A stretch of 64,000 nt of DNA from an uncultured Bacilli bacterium. GTDB taxonomy: Bacteria; Bacillota_I; Bacilli_A; RF39; UBA660. Below are positions 9,030 through 15,476 of this stretch, piece after piece; positions within the stretch are counted from its first letter, which is position 1, and each line of letters starts with the position of its first letter. A program made the position numbers and the translations under genes. The notes beneath the pieces are model-generated. The model worked only from the letters and a program-made list of their open reading frames with translations. It searched no databases and was not told the DNA's origin. The stretch lies in assembly GCA_910576795.1 (NCBI GenBank), contig CAJTIX010000004.1, positions 1 through 64,000 of the forward strand, written 5' to 3'.

Positions 9030-9594
9030 TGTGAATTTAGCAGCAGTACTAGAAGGATTGTTATTTGTAGTTGGAGAAGATGGTCTATCAATGAATCAAG
9101 CTATGGATATTTTAGAGGTAGATCAAAAAACATTGATTTCTTTATTACAACAATTACAAGATAGTTATGTAAAAGAAGAACGTGGCATTCGTTTGAGTGC
9201 ACTTGGTAATCATTTAAAATTAACGACAAAAAAGGAACATAAGGAATATTATCAAAAATTGGTGGAAACAGAGGACGATAGTTTGCTCAGTCAGGCAGCT
9301 TTAGAAACATTAGCAATTATCGCCTATAATGAACCTATTACGAGAATTTCAGTGGATGAAATCCGTGGCATTGGTAGTAGTCATATTATTCGTAGATTAT
9401 TGTCCAAAGGTTTGATTCGTGAAACCGGAAGATCGGATGCTCCTGGGAGGCCTATTTTATATGGTGTCACTAAAGATTTTTTAGATTATTTTGGTTTATC
9501 TAGTTTGGAACAGTTACCTAAGTTAGAACCTATTGAAGAAGTTTCAGAAGAAGAAAAAGATTTATTTGAATCAAAATATCACGAAAATGAATAA
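9022..9594 (+). CDS. scpB: Segregation and condensation protein B
   Basis: ScpB is a kite-family dimer that binds ScpA in the condensin complex. It is about 190 aa with two winged-helix domains; the characteristic LETLAIIAYNEPITRISVDE and GSSHIIRRLLSKGLIRETGR are present. Two GTG starts are possible. The one at 9022 overlaps scpA by 8 nt. The one at 9031 (VNLAAVLEGLLF) has an AAAGGA site about ten bases upstream and may be the true one. Overlap implies translational coupling with scpA. Confidence 0.95.
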   Translation: MSNVNLAAVLEGLLFVVGEDGLSMNQAMDILEVDQKTLISLLQQLQDSYVKEERGIRLSALGNHLKLTTKKEHKEYYQKLVETEDDSLLSQAALETLAIIAYNEPITRISVDEIRGIGSSHIIRRLLSKGLIRETGRSDAPGRPILYGVTKDFLDYFGLSSLEQLPKLEPIEEVSEEEKDLFESKYHENE

Positions 9595-9611
9595 ATTTAA
9601 AACAATAAACA

Positions 9612-9641
9612 TTGAATTTCATATCAGAAGTATGTTATAAT
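9612..9641 (+). promoter_or_regulatory. Promoter of tRNA-Leu
   Basis: TTGAAT at 9612-9617 and TATAAT at 9636-9641 with an 18-bp spacer, ending 16 bp before the tRNA. Confidence 0.6.
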
Positions 9642-9657
9642 TTGTTTGTTGTTATTC

Positions 9658-9743
9658 GCCGGCCTGGCGGAATGGTAGACGCGATGGACTCAAAATCCAT
9701 TGGTAGCAATACTGTGAGGGTTCAAGTCCCTTGGCCGGTACCA
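9658..9743 (+). tRNA. tRNA-Leu, anticodon CAA
   Basis: The 86-nt class II tRNA has acceptor stem GCCGGCC paired with GGCCGGT, discriminator A and an encoded CCA. The anticodon arm ATGGA-CTCAAAA-TCCAT reads CAA (Leu, UUG codons). A long variable arm (TGGTAGCAATACTG) and a T-arm GGGTTCAAGTCCC are present. An open frame across it on the same strand is a chance reading. Confidence 0.97.
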
Positions 9744-9753
9744 TTGAGATACC

Positions 9754-9778
9754 AAACTCGAATTTTTCGAGTTTTAAT
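9754..9778 (+). terminator. Terminator of tRNA-Leu, also repeat copy A
   Basis: ACTCGAA-TTT-TTCGAGT followed by TTTTAATAT. The region 9738-9795, starting in the tRNA 3' end, is repeated imperfectly at 11214-11280. Confidence 0.65.
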
Positions 9779-9897
9779 ATGCCTAAAATATGATAAAATG
9801 TTTATAGAGATTGAATTAAGTTTAATTAGAAACTATACTTACATGTTGTCAAATTTTTCATAGTTATAGTTTTTATTCATTAGAAAGGGATAAATAT

Positions 9898-11184
9898 ATG
9901 AAAGAAATAGAATTTCTAAAACAAACAGTTAGAGAGGCAGAAGATATATCTATACAAGATTTTAAAGTTGAATCAAAGGGTGCTGAAAATGATTTAGTAA
10001 CTAGTCTAGATTTAAAAATTGAAGATTATATTATAAACAAGATAAAGGAAGAATATCCAGATTTTAACATAGTAAGTGAGGAATATAATACTAATAATCA
10101 GGTAACTGACAATTGTTTTATTATAGATCCAATTGATGGAACAATAAATTTTGCTAATAATTTACCTTTATGGGGAATACAAATTGCTTGTGTGAAAAAT
10201 GGTAATACAATAGCAAGTGTTATAAGTTTACCTCGAATAAATGAATTTTACTATGCAGACGAAACAGGGGCATATTTAAATGATCAATTGATTAATGTTA
10301 ATGAAGTTCCTATAAAAAATACCCTTTATGCAATAGATGGTAACAATAATTTACCCTGTATGCAAAGAATGAGAAAATATTCATCTAATAGAAGAAATTA
10401 TGGTGGAGTATGTGTTTCTATGGCTTTTTTAGCTGCTGGAAGAATTCATGGTGCGGTCTTTAGAAGTGACAAGCCTTGGGACTATGAACCAGGATTGTTT
10501 CTTTGTAAAATGGCTGGGGCAAGTATTAAAAGTATTGATGGTTTCCATGCCGCTGCAATGAATGATGAATTTTTAAATATACTAGAACTTGAAACAGCTA
10601 AAAAGAAAAATGTATCTAATATATTTGTTTTACATTCTTTAAATGGAGATACTTTAAAAATGTGGGGATCTGATATAAAAGAGGTATTCAGTCAAAAAGA
10701 AATAGATGTAATATTGCCAGAATTTCCAATTAGAGCAGAATCAAGTTATGAAAAGTTTAAAAGTATATTAGAGTTTTATTATAATAATGGGGGCTTAAAT
10801 AGTAATTCTATAGTTATTGCCCATTCTATTGGAAATCCATATTTTATAAGATTTTGTGAAGAGTTTAAGTTTATTCCTAAAGCTTATATAGCAGTTGCCC
10901 CAAGAGGAGTATATGAAGGAAAAATAGAAAGAAATGATTACATAGTTGCTATTACAAAGCAATCAATTGTAAAAAGTGAGGTATTAGATTTTGTTAAAGA
11001 TAATTTAAATAATAAATATTGCCTATATTCTGATGAGACAATAGGTAATATGGATGAGTTTGATAGATTTATAGAAGATACAAATGCCACAAAAATGTAT
11101 TTAAAATATTATGATCATTTTGATGGCTATCATAGAATCTATAAGATTCCAGAATTAAATGAAATTATAAATGATTTATTATAA
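9898..11184 (+). CDS. Fusion: inositol-monophosphatase-like domain plus RBBP9/YdeN-like serine hydrolase domain
   Basis: Residues 1 to about 225 resemble the inositol monophosphatase family (Mg-dependent sugar- or inositol-phosphate phosphatases): metal-ligand motifs SEEYN, DPIDGTINFANNLP and KPWDYEPGLFLCKMAGA. Residues about 235-428 resemble small alpha/beta hydrolases of the RBBP9/YdeN type: IFVLHSLNGDTLKMWG, a nucleophile elbow IAHSIGNP and a late His in DHFDGYHRIYKIPELN. The order phosphatase-hydrolase in one chain is unusual, and the substrate cannot be inferred. It has a GAAAGGGA ribosome site, is AT-richer than its neighbours and lies in the tRNA-Leu insert. Both domain calls are by motif. 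Confidence 0.75.
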   Translation: MKEIEFLKQTVREAEDISIQDFKVESKGAENDLVTSLDLKIEDYIINKIKEEYPDFNIVSEEYNTNNQVTDNCFIIDPIDGTINFANNLPLWGIQIACVKNGNTIASVISLPRINEFYYADETGAYLNDQLINVNEVPIKNTLYAIDGNNNLPCMQRMRKYSSNRRNYGGVCVSMAFLAAGRIHGAVFRSDKPWDYEPGLFLCKMAGASIKSIDGFHAAAMNDEFLNILELETAKKKNVSNIFVLHSLNGDTLKMWGSDIKEVFSQKEIDVILPEFPIRAESSYEKFKSILEFYYNNGGLNSNSIVIAHSIGNPYFIRFCEEFKFIPKAYIAVAPRGVYEGKIERNDYIVAITKQSIVKSEVLDFVKDNLNNKYCLYSDETIGNMDEFDRFIEDTNATKMYLKYYDHFDGYHRIYKIPELNEIINDLL

Positions 11185-11213
11185 TAAAAAAGTTATCGTA
11201 CCCCTTACAAAAG

Positions 11214-11280
11214 GGTACCAGTTGATTGATACTCGAACTTTGTTTCGAGTTTTAATATGCCTGAAAATATGATATAATTA
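11214..11280 (+). repeat. Imperfect direct repeat of the tRNA-Leu 3' end and terminator (copy B)
   Basis: GGTACCA and the terminator ACTCGAA...TTTCGAGTTTTAATATGCCT repeat the sequence found at the tRNA-Leu 3' end. Twenty bases are identical between 9765-9784 and 11243-11262. A weaker third version (GATACTAAACTTGAAC) begins near 12002. Such duplications often mark integration next to a tRNA. Confidence 0.6.
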
Positions 11281-11363
11281 ACAACAATTATTAAATTGCT
11301 TTTTCAAATTTAGTAAATACACTTGCATATTAACAAGATCAATATATATTTTTGGAGGTTTAA

Positions 11364-11966
11364 ATGGGTACATTTACTGATAATGATAAAAAAATAATTA
11401 ATGATGCATATAAGATGATTTTATTTAATCTTAAAAATTATCTACAACAATATAATGCAACAAGTGAATTAGAATACTCAAAAATAGTATTTCACATGTT
11501 GCATAGTGGACTTTTTAGTGTAAATGAGAAAGTTCAGTTTGATGATGACTATGACTATCTTGGATTACCATCAGAAATAAGTCAAGGAGTCCATATTATG
11601 TATGGAATTTGTTGCTGCTGGCATGCTACAGAATTTCTCTACGATTTGTTATGTTTCTTAGGTTTTGATCCATCATTAATATATATATGGGTAGATAGTA
11701 ATAATGGAATTTGGCATAGAGTCAATCCAGCTATAGAAAGAGTTAATCATCAAGCAATTTTAATAAATAAAGAAAATAGATGTATTATAGATGTAGCAAA
11801 TAAATTTATTTTTCAAATACAAAAAGGCGGAAAATTAAAATTGTTGAATCCGGAGTATCATGGTAATCTAGGAGACTATCAGGAAGATAATATAGCTATC
11901 ATAGGTAAGATTTTAAAGAAATATTATACATATAAAGAACTTGGGATAAGAAATGTATACTATTAA
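11364..11966 (+). CDS. Transglutaminase-like cysteine enzyme candidate, 200 aa
   Basis: No exact family recognised. A possible papain/transglutaminase-type triad is spaced as expected: Cys in MYGICCCWHATEFL (residues about 80-92), His in RVNHQAIL (about 131) and Asp in CIIDVANKFIF (about 144). The Cys sits at the start of a helix and the His and Asp on successive strands. The N-terminal 70 residues are helical. There is no signal peptide. GGAGG precedes the ATG. It forms, with the preceding fusion gene, the cargo of the tRNA-Leu insert, each with its own terminator/promoter-like spacer. Confidence 0.55.
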   Translation: MGTFTDNDKKIINDAYKMILFNLKNYLQQYNATSELEYSKIVFHMLHSGLFSVNEKVQFDDDYDYLGLPSEISQGVHIMYGICCCWHATEFLYDLLCFLGFDPSLIYIWVDSNNGIWHRVNPAIERVNHQAILINKENRCIIDVANKFIFQIQKGGKLKLLNPEYHGNLGDYQEDNIAIIGKILKKYYTYKELGIRNVYY

Positions 11967-12090
11967 AAGTTACTGTATGTCCTTTTTAAGAATATCATTA
12001 AGATACTAAACTTGAACCTTGAAAGTGGTGCGGTTTTTATATATTTCATTTTATGTTATAATATGTATATATCAGATTGGGGGATAATTT

Positions 12091-12945
12091 ATGGAACAAA
12101 AGTTAGGGATTCCCAGCAGTGGATTTGAGTATCAAAATTTATTACAGGGTCAGGATGGATTAGAAGAATATATAAAAACAGAAAAGTTTTTAGCACAGGT
12201 ATTTAATGAGGATATTCGTTCATGTGCGCCAGAATTGTTTAGTGAAAATATGTATCTTCAATTTATTAATTATGGAGATACAGAATTGGTTTATGTTTTA
12301 GAAACCAATTTAAGGCAATATACAGTTTTAGTCGGTCAACCTGCGGTCAAAAATGGAACTATTAGAAAAGAATATGATAATCTTCAATTATTAGCTGAAT
12401 TAGAACCAGATGTAATTGTAAAACCGGAATATTATTTTACAAACAATGAAAGAGAATTATATATTACTCCGTACTTTTTTCAAGCAAGGTGTATTGCCAG
12501 TCAAAATCATGGATGGGGTATTTATATACCAGAACCTTATTATCGATTTGAAAACTTCTCTCTTGAGGAGGAATCCCTTGTAAATATTAGTATTATTGCT
12601 AATTTAGTTCGTTTATATAATGAAAAACAACAGGTTGGATTAGCCTCATGCAAGATTGGTGGCGGAGATTTTATTTTACAAAAAGAGTGGTCAATAGAGC
12701 CCAAAAGTATAGAAAATACATTGAAAAAAATGAAGTTGATTGCTGCTAGAGAATTGATCCAAACATCCTTCAATAATTATCTAGAAATGTTAAGAAATGA
12801 ATTTTCTATTAGAACTTATTATAAAAGTTTAGAAGAACGAGATCCATCTATATTCATCAATCATAAATCTAGAGTACCAATGAGGAAAGAAGACATTGAT
12901 GCTGGAATTCAATTAGGAATGAAGTTAAGAAATGTTAAAAAATGA
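12091..12945 (+). CDS. Hypothetical protein, 284 aa, weakly kinase-like
   Basis: I do not recognise the family. The middle part faintly resembles the N-lobe to hinge of aminoglycoside-phosphotransferase-like folds: IRKEYDNLQLLAELEPDVIV as a helix-strand unit, LYITPYFFQARCI as a hinge-like strand, and GGGDFIL where a DFG-like segment might lie. No HRD- or HGD-type catalytic loop is apparent, so it may be inactive or a different fold. A ribosome site (TTGGGGGA) and a GTTATAATATG promoter-like box precede it. It ends 31 bp before the YdcF-family gene, in the same direction. Confidence 0.65.
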   Translation: MEQKLGIPSSGFEYQNLLQGQDGLEEYIKTEKFLAQVFNEDIRSCAPELFSENMYLQFINYGDTELVYVLETNLRQYTVLVGQPAVKNGTIRKEYDNLQLLAELEPDVIVKPEYYFTNNERELYITPYFFQARCIASQNHGWGIYIPEPYYRFENFSLEEESLVNISIIANLVRLYNEKQQVGLASCKIGGGDFILQKEWSIEPKSIENTLKKMKLIAARELIQTSFNNYLEMLRNEFSIRTYYKSLEERDPSIFINHKSRVPMRKEDIDAGIQLGMKLRNVKK

Positions 12946-12976
12946 TTTAAAATGAATATAAAGGAGTTGTGTAAAT

Positions 12977-13678
12977 ATGAAACTTTCTCAAATTGATAAT
13001 AGTTCGCTTCAAAATATATATCGGAATGGGAAACCAGATAGTAAAATTATTTGTGATTTAACAGATGAGCAAATTAGCACTATTGTTTTTGGTGGAATAG
13101 CTGATAACCAAGAAAATTGCGATGTTGCTATTGTTTTTGGAAATAGTAATATGATTTTAGAAAGAACAAAGAAAGCTGTAGATATGTATCATCAAAAACG
13201 GACCAAATTATTATTATTTACTGGTGGAAGTGGTGGAGTTACAGCTAAGGAAGATGATTGTTTATCAGAAGCAGAAAAAATGGCTGATTTGGCCTTTCAA
13301 TATGGTGTGCCACGAAATCATGTTTTGATTGAGAATCAGTCTAATAATTCATTTGAAAACGTCTCTTATTCATTGAAATTATTGAAAGAAGAAATGGACA
13401 TTAGTACATTGAGCAATATTATGTTAATTACATCAGATTTTCATCTCAAAAGATGTTATTCTATTTTCTTAAAATATTTACCAGATATAAAGTATTCATT
13501 AGTGGGAGTAAAAAACGGGTATTCTGATGAAGAAAATTGGATGAATTCAGAACTATATTGGGGTTCAGGTAGAAGTATTGTTACATTTGAAGCAAATGCT
13601 TTAATTAACTATGCAAGACAATCAAAAATAAATGATTTACAGGTAGATAATTATCCAATGAATGGAAAGCAGAAATGA
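12977..13678 (+). CDS. YdcF/SanA-family protein (DUF218)
   Basis: DUF218 proteins (YdcF, ElyC, SanA) share a Rossmann-like fold and are linked to envelope metabolism; the reaction is not settled. This 233-aa member has no membrane helix, so it is YdcF-like and cytoplasmic. It shows DVAIVFGNSN, LLLFTGGSGG, SEAEKMADLAFQYGVP, IENQSNNSFENVSYSLKLL and ITSDFHLKRCYSIF. The start is preceded by AAGGAG. Its stop overlaps the mutY start by four bases, so the two are translationally coupled. Confidence 0.88.
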   Translation: MKLSQIDNSSLQNIYRNGKPDSKIICDLTDEQISTIVFGGIADNQENCDVAIVFGNSNMILERTKKAVDMYHQKRTKLLLFTGGSGGVTAKEDDCLSEAEKMADLAFQYGVPRNHVLIENQSNNSFENVSYSLKLLKEEMDISTLSNIMLITSDFHLKRCYSIFLKYLPDIKYSLVGVKNGYSDEENWMNSELYWGSGRSIVTFEANALINYARQSKINDLQVDNYPMNGKQK

Positions 13679-14739
13679 TTTTCATGAAAAATAATGTAAA
13701 AGAAAACCAAATCTTAATCGATTGTATCCTACTTTTATTGATATGGTATGATACTCATAAAAGAGATTTGCCATGGAGAAGGGATCAGGATGCCTACCAT
13801 ATATGGATTTCTGAAATAATGTTACAACAAACAAGGGTAGAAGCAGTAATTGATTATTACAATCGTTTTATTCAGGAAATTCCTAATGTCAAAACATTAG
13901 CCACTATTTCAGAAGATCAATTGTTAAAATTATGGCAAGGTCTTGGATACTATAGTAGAGCACGTAATCTTCAAAAAGCAGCAAAACAACTACTTCAGGA
14001 AGGAAAAGATGTATTACCTAGTACTTATACTGAATTACTAAAATTACCTGGAATTGGTACTTATACCGCTGGAGCGATCGCTTCTATTGCTTATCAAGAA
14101 AAAGTGCCTGCGGTAGATGGAAATGTATTACGTGTGATTACACGTATTTTGGGTAATTATGATGACATTGCTGATCCGAAAACCAAGACAAAATATGAAA
14201 ATTTATTAAAACCATATATGCCAGAAAAAGAATCTGGAAATTTCAATCAAGCTATGATGGAACTGGGTGCAACCATATGTATACCAAATGGTTTACCTAG
14301 ATGTAATATTTGTCCAGTTGCCTCTATTTGTTGTGCCAATCAAAAAGGACTAATTGCGATGCTACCTGTGAAAACAAAAAAGCAAAAGAGAAAAACCATA
14401 TCAAAGGTTGTATTTGTTTTTTGCTATGAAAATGAATATGCAATTCAAAAAAGACCAGCTCATGGTTTACTCGCATCTCTTTATGAATTTCCCAATATAG
14501 ATTGTTCGATGGATTTAAATGAAGTAAAAGAATATCTTAATAATCAGGATATTTCCTATAAAAAGATTTCTCCACTAGGAAAATATAAACATATATTTAC
14601 TCATTTAGAATGGGAAATGGATGGATATTTCATTGATTTGAATCAAAAAAATAATACTTATATATGGGTAACTTTAGAAGAAATGAGTACAAAATACTCT
14701 TTACCTACTGCATTTTCAAAAATTCTAAAAGATATCTAA
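13675..14739 (+). CDS. mutY: A/G-specific adenine glycosylase
   Basis: MutY removes adenine mispaired with 8-oxoguanine. The 354-aa protein has the catalytic Glu (about residue 47) in ISEIMLQQTRVEAV, a helix-hairpin-helix LPGIGTYTAGAIAS, the catalytic Asp (about 148) in VPAVDGNVLR and the 4Fe-4S cysteines C-x6-9-C-x2-C-x5-C around residues 201-218 (CNICPVASIC). The C-terminal 110 residues are the NUDIX-like 8-oxoG recognition domain (GLLASLYEFPN, HIFTHLEWEMDGY). The start overlaps the upstream stop (ATGA); an alternative ATG lies three codons in. Confidence 0.96.
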   Translation: MIFMKNNVKENQILIDCILLLLIWYDTHKRDLPWRRDQDAYHIWISEIMLQQTRVEAVIDYYNRFIQEIPNVKTLATISEDQLLKLWQGLGYYSRARNLQKAAKQLLQEGKDVLPSTYTELLKLPGIGTYTAGAIASIAYQEKVPAVDGNVLRVITRILGNYDDIADPKTKTKYENLLKPYMPEKESGNFNQAMMELGATICIPNGLPRCNICPVASICCANQKGLIAMLPVKTKKQKRKTISKVVFVFCYENEYAIQKRPAHGLLASLYEFPNIDCSMDLNEVKEYLNNQDISYKKISPLGKYKHIFTHLEWEMDGYFIDLNQKNNTYIWVTLEEMSTKYSLPTAFSKILKDI

Positions 14740-14767
14740 AAGTGATATGCAACTAGTTCATAAGTGC

Positions 14768-14796
14768 TTGCAATAAAATATCAATTATGCTATGAT
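14768..14796 (+). promoter_or_regulatory. Promoter of the non-coding RNA, copy 1
   Basis: TTGCAA at 14768-14773 and TATGAT at 14791-14796, spacer 17 bp. Confidence 0.75.
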
Positions 14797-14802
14797 GTAT
14801 AC

Positions 14803-14918
14803 AGATGAAGGAAACTTCATAAAATAAAAAGGGAATACTTAACTTTGGTGTGTTGAGTACTTACCTAAAATTGGGTTGTACTCTTAATCTATAACTGATT
14901 AGAGTACTATTTTTTTAT
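14803..14918 (+). ncRNA. Candidate antitoxin RNA, copy 1
   Basis: The predicted transcript of about 115 nt starts just before a GNRA hairpin (ATGAAG-GAAA-CTTCAT at 14805-14820). It carries a second hairpin ACTTAAC...GTTGAGT and ends at an intrinsic terminator GTACTCT-T-AATC...GATT-AGAGTAC (14878-14907) followed by T-rich sequence. It has no ribosome site or ORF. Its 3' part is antisense to the end of the small-peptide mRNA on the minus strand. Transcription is inferred from promoter and terminator only. Confidence 0.7.
14878..14918. terminator. Bidirectional terminator shared by the two convergent RNAs, copy 1
   Basis: The stem GTACTCT/AGAGTAC extended by AATC/GATT has a T-rich tail on the plus side and serves as the end of both transcripts. 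Confidence 0.7.
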
Positions 14919-14999
14919 TTCTGCAATAATCAATAGTAGAAAGAATAAAATGAGAATTATGTGTTGTAAAAACTTTATAATGAAAATTCTTTTTTTCAT
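14907..14999 (-). CDS. Small hydrophobic peptide, 30 aa, candidate type I toxin (copy 1)
   Basis: From ATG at 14999 the ORF encodes a basic start (MKKRIF), a continuous hydrophobic stretch (LILFFLLLIIA) and a short charged end (EIKK). AAGGAGG sits about nine bases upstream. The promoter on the minus strand is TTACAC-N17-TATACT (15093-15065), giving a leader starting AGGGAAACTTAA. The stop overlaps the shared terminator. One membrane helix with a lysine tail is the typical shape of type I toxins, but the sequence does not match Fst, TxpA or BsrG as I remember them. The function is inferred from architecture. Confidence 0.7.
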   Translation of the reverse strand: MKKRIFIIKFLQHIILILFFLLLIIAEIKK

Positions 15000-15127
15000 A
15001 ATCTCAAACCTCCTTCCTATATAAGAAGCAGGCAAGTACTCAACAATTAAGTTTCCCTAAAATAAGTATACAATACATTCACTAATAGTGTAATAATATA
15101 TATTGTTTTCTATCAATTCATAAGTGC

Positions 15128-15156
15128 TTGCAATAAAATATCAATTATGTTATCAT
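15128..15156 (+). promoter_or_regulatory. Promoter of the non-coding RNA, copy 2
   Basis: TTGCAA at 15128-15133 and TATCAT at 15151-15156, spacer 17 bp. Confidence 0.65.
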
Positions 15157-15162
15157 GTATAT

Positions 15163-15277
15163 AGATGAAGGAAACTTCATAAAATAAAAAGGGAATACTT
15201 AACTTTGTCATGTTGAGTACTTACCTTAGTAAGAGTTTGTACTTTAATCTATGCTGATTAGAGTACTATTTTTTTAT
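15163..15277 (+). ncRNA. Candidate antitoxin RNA, copy 2
   Basis: Same organisation as copy 1, with the GNRA hairpin at 15165-15180. The terminator stem GTACTTTAATC/GATTAGAGTAC (15239-15266) is continuous here, with one G-U pair. The RNA gene looks intact although its partner ORF is broken. Confidence 0.65.
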
Positions 15278-15357
15278 TTCTGCAATAATCAATAGTAGAA
15301 AGAATAAAATGAGAATTATGTGTTGTAAAAATTTTATAATAAAATTCTTTTTTTCAT
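15266..15357 (-). pseudogene. Decayed small hydrophobic peptide gene (copy 2)
   Basis: Relative to copy 1, one base is missing about 19 bases after the ATG (TAATGAAAATTC in copy 1 reads TAATAAAATTC here, on the plus strand), so translation stops after MKKRILL. The rest of the 30-codon frame is still readable, one frame off. The -10 box is also weaker (TTACTT at 15428-15423 instead of TATACT), while -35 TTGCAC (15451-15446) and the ribosome site remain. This is what a silenced toxin beside a live antitoxin RNA would look like. Confidence 0.75.
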
Positions 15358-15476
15358 AATCTCAAGCCTCCTTCCTATGTAAGAAGTCGGCAAGTACTCA
15401 AGCAATTAAGTTTCCCTAATATAAGTAACAATATATTCACTAATAGTGCAATTAATTTTGAAATAAGGTGGTAAAT

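Larger units (their letters stand above)
14756..15094. repeat. Toxin-antitoxin-like repeat unit, copy 1
   Basis: About 340 bp, repeated directly with a 360-bp period at 15116-15453 and in opposite orientation near 62326-62647. It contains two convergent promoters, a small hydrophobic ORF on the minus strand, a non-coding RNA on the plus strand and a bidirectional terminator. Inner inverted repeats AGGGAAxACTTAA...GTTGAGTACTTxCC (14830-14865 and 15031-15058) form the 5' leaders of both RNAs. Confidence 0.85.

Noticed and set aside
9612..9863. 83-codon ORF across the tRNA-Leu gene
   Set aside because: It is a reading through a clear tRNA and its terminator.
10321..11184. IMPase gene truncated and followed by a separate gene
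   Set aside because: The frame is continuous through both domains and no internal ribosome site was seen at the junction.
14756..15453. CRISPR array or MITE
   Set aside because: Only two long repeats with internal promoters, terminator and ORF; no short repeat-spacer pattern, no cas genes and no target-site duplication seen. A mobile repeat is not fully excluded.
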